From contig NZ_CP100763.1 of assembly GCF_024296685.1 (NCBI RefSeq), positions 1,488,001 to 1,552,000 on the forward strand: DNA of 64,000 bases, in the 5' to 3' direction. Positions 60,976 through 64,000 of the stretch are shown in pieces. The position numbers and the translations under genes are program-made. Position 1 is the first letter of the stretch, and each line of letters opens with the position of its first letter. Under the pieces are notes generated by a model. The model worked only from the letters and a program-made list of their open reading frames with translations, ran no database searches and was not told the DNA's origin. The DNA is from Natrinema marinum (GTDB taxonomy: Archaea > Halobacteriota > Halobacteria > Halobacteriales > Natrialbaceae).

Positions 60976-61920
60976 ATGACAAGCCTGACGGAGGTCTACG
61001 ACGGGACCGCTCGGGGGGTGACGAGTCGTCGACTGTACGCGGGAACGACGCTCGTCCTGTTCGGGGCGCTCCTGGCCGTCGTGGCCGTCCTCATCGCGAC
61101 GACCGACCTCTTCGGCGGCTACGCGGTCGATCTCTCAGGAGATCTGGCCGCCCAGTTCGCGACCGTCCGTGCCGCGGGGGTTTTGGCCGGACTCAGCGTC
61201 CCGACCATTCTCGTCGGGGTTTTCGTCGTCCTTCCAGCCGGCCGTCGGGTCCGGGCCGCCGCGGTTATCAGTGCGAGTCTCTGCCTGTTCGGGGTCGCCC
61301 TCTTCTGGCACGCTTACCCCCACCAGTGGCGGTACGGCAGCGATCAACTGACCCTCGAGGTCTCCGCGGTCTACCTGCTCGGACTGCTGGCCGCGGTCTG
61401 GTGTCTGTTCGCCGCCGTCGCGACGTTCAAGCGGCGCAACGACCCCGGTGGGAACCTCGAGATGAACGTCACTCGCCACAACCAGACCGTCCTTGAGGTC
61501 GAGGACTCGAACGACTCGTACGGTCTCGGCGGCATCGGGTTCTTCGGCGGGACCCCCGACGGAGATGTCGACACGCAGACCAACGCGGACTCGAGCGATC
61601 ACCGCTCCACGCCGTCGGCCGGCGGTCGAACCGCGGGCTCTGCTCCCGGCCGGCGCATCGGCACCGCGACCAGCGACGGCGGTTCCGCCACGACGGACAT
61701 CTCCTCGCCGCTCGATGCCGGCGACGGTCGCGACGCCGAAATCGTCGAGTCGCCGACCGAGCGACCGGACGCACCCACGGATCGCTACTGTGGCAACTGC
61801 GCTCACTTCGAGTACGTCCGCTCCTCGGACGGCATGGTGCCCTACTGTGCCCGTCACGAGACGGCGATGGACGACATGGACGCCTGCGAGGAGTGGACGC
61901 CGAACCGTCGACACCGATAA
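60976..61920 (+). CDS. haloarchaeal membrane protein with C-terminal cysteine motif
   Basis: A 314-residue protein with four to five membrane helices in the first half (LYAGTTLVLFGALLAVVAVL, VLAGLSVPTILVGVFVVLPA, AAVISASLCLFGVALFWHAY). A disordered S/T/D-rich linker (about 190-270) follows. The C-terminal domain is RYCGNCAHFEYVRSSDGMVP, then CARHETAMDDMDACEEW, with cysteines spaced CxxC...C...C as in a zinc or iron-sulphur site. It resembles the haloarchaeal DUF7139 group. Start at 60976 is chosen; it is divergent from the DUF5789 gene. Confidence 0.7.
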   Translation: MTSLTEVYDGTARGVTSRRLYAGTTLVLFGALLAVVAVLIATTDLFGGYAVDLSGDLAAQFATVRAAGVLAGLSVPTILVGVFVVLPAGRRVRAAAVISASLCLFGVALFWHAYPHQWRYGSDQLTLEVSAVYLLGLLAAVWCLFAAVATFKRRNDPGGNLEMNVTRHNQTVLEVEDSNDSYGLGGIGFFGGTPDGDVDTQTNADSSDHRSTPSAGGRTAGSAPGRRIGTATSDGGSATTDISSPLDAGDGRDAEIVESPTERPDAPTDRYCGNCAHFEYVRSSDGMVPYCARHETAMDDMDACEEWTPNRRHR

Positions 61921-62023
61921 CGGTCATCTCGCGGGTGCCACCGGTTCTAACCGACGCTTGGAACCGAGATAATCACTGCATACCTAAGTGGATTCTCGGT
62001 GCTGGCTAGCACGGGACCGAGAG

Positions 62024-62293
62024 ATGGGGAAGGAACTATTCCGTGGCCGATACGTCTGGTCGAGTACGACGCCGACGGTCGCCATCGTCAACGCGATCGC
62101 CGGCATCGAAAACGTCGAATCGACCGAGCTCCCGGCAACACTCGACACGCACCTGTACGATCACGTGGATCCGGAAGCGCTCGATACACTCGTCACGACC
62201 AGTTCGGATCCCGAACTGTCCTTCGTCGTCGACGACTACCGCGTCGAAATCGACGGGAATCAGCTCTCGATCACGCCCGACGCGGATCGATAA
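62024..62293 (+). CDS. stand-alone HalOD1 domain protein
   Basis: An 89-residue second copy of the HalOD1-only type (TPTVAIVNAIAGIENVESTE, then LYDHVDPEALDTLV). The start at 62024 is taken because it is the first ATG before the domain; a GTG at 61988 would add twelve residues. It shares YDxVDPEAL with the protein at 2802-3128. Function unknown. Confidence 0.7.
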   Translation: MGKELFRGRYVWSSTTPTVAIVNAIAGIENVESTELPATLDTHLYDHVDPEALDTLVTTSSDPELSFVVDDYRVEIDGNQLSITPDADR

Positions 62294-62352
62294 TCGAGAT
62301 CCCGTCGCTCCGGCCTGGCCGTCGTTTACGGCCCAGTTACGGGCGGTGACGA

Positions 62353-62838
62353 TCAGATGCCGAGTAATTGCCGGCCGAGCTCGAAGCCCCGCTGTGGAAA
62401 CTCGAGTGCGATCATGCCGGCGAGCAGCAACTCCCCGCCCGTGACGACCACCATCATGAGGTCGGCGCGTTTACTGCTGACCGCGACCCCGATCGGCAGC
62501 CCGAACTCCTTCTTCCAGACCGGATAGAAGAGCGCGATCCCGCGCTTGCTCCCCGCGACATCGAGGATGTAGTGGGTCAACACGCCGATCCAGACGTACT
62601 CGAGGTTTCCGAAGACGTACGGGAACGCGACGAAGCCGACCAGAATCGGGAGGTTGTGCAGCGTCTTCCGGTGTCTTCCGAACGCCGTGTCGACGTCGGG
62701 AAAGAGCGCACCCAGCGTGACGGGCACGCCGATCATGACGATCGTCCTGAACGTCTCGAGATCTCCCGCCGGCTCGAGCAGATAGCCAAGCCCGATGCTC
62801 AACAGAACGGCATTCAGCACGTGTCCCTTCTTGTTCAT
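62353..62838 (-). CDS. second DUF457/YdjM-type membrane protein
   Basis: A 161-residue membrane protein with about four helices. It starts MNKKGHVLNAVLLSIGLGYL, and the signature histidine/aspartate pattern is GHVLNA and LGALFPDVDTAFGRHRKTLH and THYILDVAG. YdjM-family membrane-bound putative hydrolase; compare 37706-38311. Single gene, with no obvious partner. Confidence 0.82.
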   Translation of the reverse strand: MNKKGHVLNAVLLSIGLGYLLEPAGDLETFRTIVMIGVPVTLGALFPDVDTAFGRHRKTLHNLPILVGFVAFPYVFGNLEYVWIGVLTHYILDVAGSKRGIALFYPVWKKEFGLPIGVAVSSKRADLMMVVVTGGELLLAGMIALEFPQRGFELGRQLLGI

Positions 62839-62963
62839 CTACCCGACCCTGAGGCACCGATCCGGGAATAGTTTTCTCTCGCGAAAGTCAGTGTTCGGCG
62901 AGTGTAACGGGGCCGAACAGTAATGGGGTGCGGGCGGCATGGCTTCGCGGTTTGCGGACGATA

Positions 62964-63482
62964 TCAGCGCGAGTCGAGTTCGGCGAGCAGATCCTCGAGG
63001 GCCTGATCGACCGTCTTGGCGCGAACGGCCGCGCGGTCGCCGTCGAACTCGTAACGGGAGACGGTCGCGTACGACTCCTCGCTCCCCCAAGGAGCGGCGT
63101 ACGCGACGCCGATATAGACGGTCCCGACGGGCGTCTCTTCGTCCCCGCCGGTGGGGCCGGCGACCCCAGTCGTCGAGACCCCCCACGTCACATCCGCGAC
63201 ATCGCGGACTCCCCGGGCCATCTCGCGGGCGACCGGTTCGGAGACCGCGCCGTGTTCGTCCAGCGCCTCGCGGCTGACCCCGAGGTGGCGGCGCTTCGCG
63301 TCGTAGGCGTACGTCGCGAGCCCGGCGTCGAAGAAGTCGCTCGCGCCGGGTATCGCGGTGATCGCCGCGCCGATCAGCCCACCGGTACAGGATTCGGCGA
63401 CGGCAAGCGTCTCCTCGGCGTCTCGGAGGGCGTCGCCGACGTCCATCGGCAGATCGCGGTCGATGTCGTCGTTCTGTCGCAT
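62964..63482 (-). CDS. cinA: CinA-family nicotinamide-nucleotide amidase
   Basis: A 172-residue CinA C-terminal-type protein (PncC), which deamidates nicotinamide mononucleotide in NAD recycling. The family motifs AESCTGGLIGAAIT (SCTGG at 31-35) and TTGVAGPTGGDEETPVG (GVAGPTGG at 106-113) are visible. The N-terminal domain of full-length CinA is absent, as in archaea. Start at 63482 chosen over an extended frame. Confidence 0.9.
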   Translation of the reverse strand: MRQNDDIDRDLPMDVGDALRDAEETLAVAESCTGGLIGAAITAIPGASDFFDAGLATYAYDAKRRHLGVSREALDEHGAVSEPVAREMARGVRDVADVTWGVSTTGVAGPTGGDEETPVGTVYIGVAYAAPWGSEESYATVSRYEFDGDRAAVRAKTVDQALEDLLAELDSR

Positions 63483-63553
63483 GGCTCGAGAAACGATCCG
63501 GTGGGTTGTCAAATCGTCGGGAGGCACGGTTCGCTGTAATTCTGATGTAGAGT

Positions 63554-63590
63554 TATTAAATATATCTAATTATAGTAATTGTTTTATTTA
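63554..63590 (+). promoter_or_regulatory. AT-rich promoter region of the protease gene
   Basis: ATTAAATATAT (63554-63564) and TTTATTTA (63583-63590) lie in a 70-base AT-rich patch unlike the surrounding GC-rich DNA. The second box is about 32 bases before the ATG at 63619 and is the likely TATA element. Confidence 0.5.
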
Positions 63591-63618
63591 TTCAACCAAG
63601 GGTTTAGCAAGGACATCA

Positions 63619-64000
63619 ATGGAAGGAATCGGAAGAGTCTCGAGACGGTCGGTGATCAAAGGAATCGCCAGCGGCAGTGCCATCGGTGGAAGTATCGGGA
63701 CCGTCAGTGCGAGCGATCGTACGGTACCGGATGACAACGAGGTTTATATCGTCCTCGGCGGTGGTCCCGGACTCCGTTCGCGACTCGCGAGCGTCGGGTT
63801 CGAAGTACTCCACGAACTGGCAGACGGGGCGGTCTTCATCGTTCGAGGACCGAAAGCGAAGCGCGACGAACTTCGATCGATGGCGACCGTTACGGACGCC
63901 GTCGCGAACGAAACGTACGTCTTCGATGACATCGAACAGAGCGAAGGCCAGGAGGTACGGGGAGACGACCCGCTAGCCGAGAAACAGTGGAACCAGCAAC
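63619..64000 (+). CDS. Tat-exported subtilisin-like (S8) protease, 3' partial
   Basis: The first 127 residues of an exported protease of the halolysin/subtilisin type. The twin-arginine signal is SRRSVIKGIASGSAI, followed by a propeptide that resembles the inhibitor I9 fold (EVYIVLGGGPGLRSRLASVG, then VLHELADGAVFIVRG). The frame ends at DPLAEKQWNQQ, which in S8 proteases marks the junction between the propeptide and the mature enzyme (AxDPLxxxQW). Catalytic residues lie beyond the window. Extracellular; folded before export. Confidence 0.75.
   Translation, partial: MEGIGRVSRRSVIKGIASGSAIGGSIGTVSASDRTVPDDNEVYIVLGGGPGLRSRLASVGFEVLHELADGAVFIVRGPKAKRDELRSMATVTDAVANETYVFDDIEQSEGQEVRGDDPLAEKQWNQQ

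Noticed and set aside
1-64000. CRISPR array, insertion sequence or prophage
   Set aside because: No regularly spaced repeat series, transposase, integrase or phage structural gene was seen. Repeats present are short and local.

Overview
The window is 64 kb of a high-GC haloarchaeal chromosome (class Halobacteria; Natrialbales is my best guess, from overall resemblance only). The proteins are strongly acidic, genes are dense, and many starts lie 24-30 nt downstream of TATA-like boxes, as in leaderless haloarchaeal transcripts. The gene set is archaeal: GINS/PriS primase, RtcB/archease, RNA polymerase subunits D, N, K and F, NreA, RNase J, TmcA and HVO_2753-type zinc fingers. The first gene (Cdc48-like ATPase) and the last (Tat-exported subtilisin-like protease) run off the edges. 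I saw no rRNA, CRISPR array, insertion sequence, integrase or phage gene, so this looks like core chromosome with a few lineage-specific genes.

Region by region. 1-11.2 kb: Cdc48, a TrmB-type regulator with an inverted repeat at its start, a stand-alone HalOD1 protein, a Bcp peroxiredoxin, the overlapping priS-GINS pair, a GNAT enzyme, the archease-rtcB RNA-ligation pair, a Bat-type regulator and moaA. 11.4-17.6 kb: the conserved transcription/translation block, tRNA-Ser, rps13-rps4-rps11-rpoD, tRNA-Leu, rpl18e-rpl13-rps9-rpoN-rpoK-eno-rps2. 17.7-26.7 kb: a ThiR-like regulator, mvk-ipk, trkH and trkA flanking a tiny membrane protein, a candidate structured RNA or leader, rnj and idsA. mvk, ipk and idsA supply isoprenoid precursors for archaeal lipids. 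26.7-46.5 kb: gltX, tmcA, a multidomain RecJ-like protein whose DHH motifs look degenerate, small conserved haloarchaeal proteins, metabolic enzymes and the metE1-metE2 pair. 46.5-53.1 kb: membrane and lipoproteins, a HemK2-like methyltransferase, MscS, then rsmA-DUF655-rpoF-rpl21e. 53.2-64 kb: a protein carrying the class I terpene synthase signature, a divergent metallo-beta-lactamase-fold gene, a truncated AI-2E transporter remnant, the HVO_2753-type/aEF1B pair, nreA, an intact AI-2E transporter and several haloarchaeal small or membrane proteins.

The most interesting candidate is the gene at 53186-54190. It carries an aspartate-rich DDxxE motif, an NSE-type motif about 140 residues later and a C-terminal RY pair, in the order and spacing of class I terpene cyclases. 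It has its own strong promoter and faces an MBL-fold gene across an intergenic region holding a 12-bp palindrome and a triple 6-bp repeat. Secondary points are the structured stretch upstream of rnj, the apparently inactive DHH protein, the cysteine-free MetE1 beside the zinc-site MetE2, and a 34-codon candidate membrane microprotein between rpoF and the DUF655 gene.
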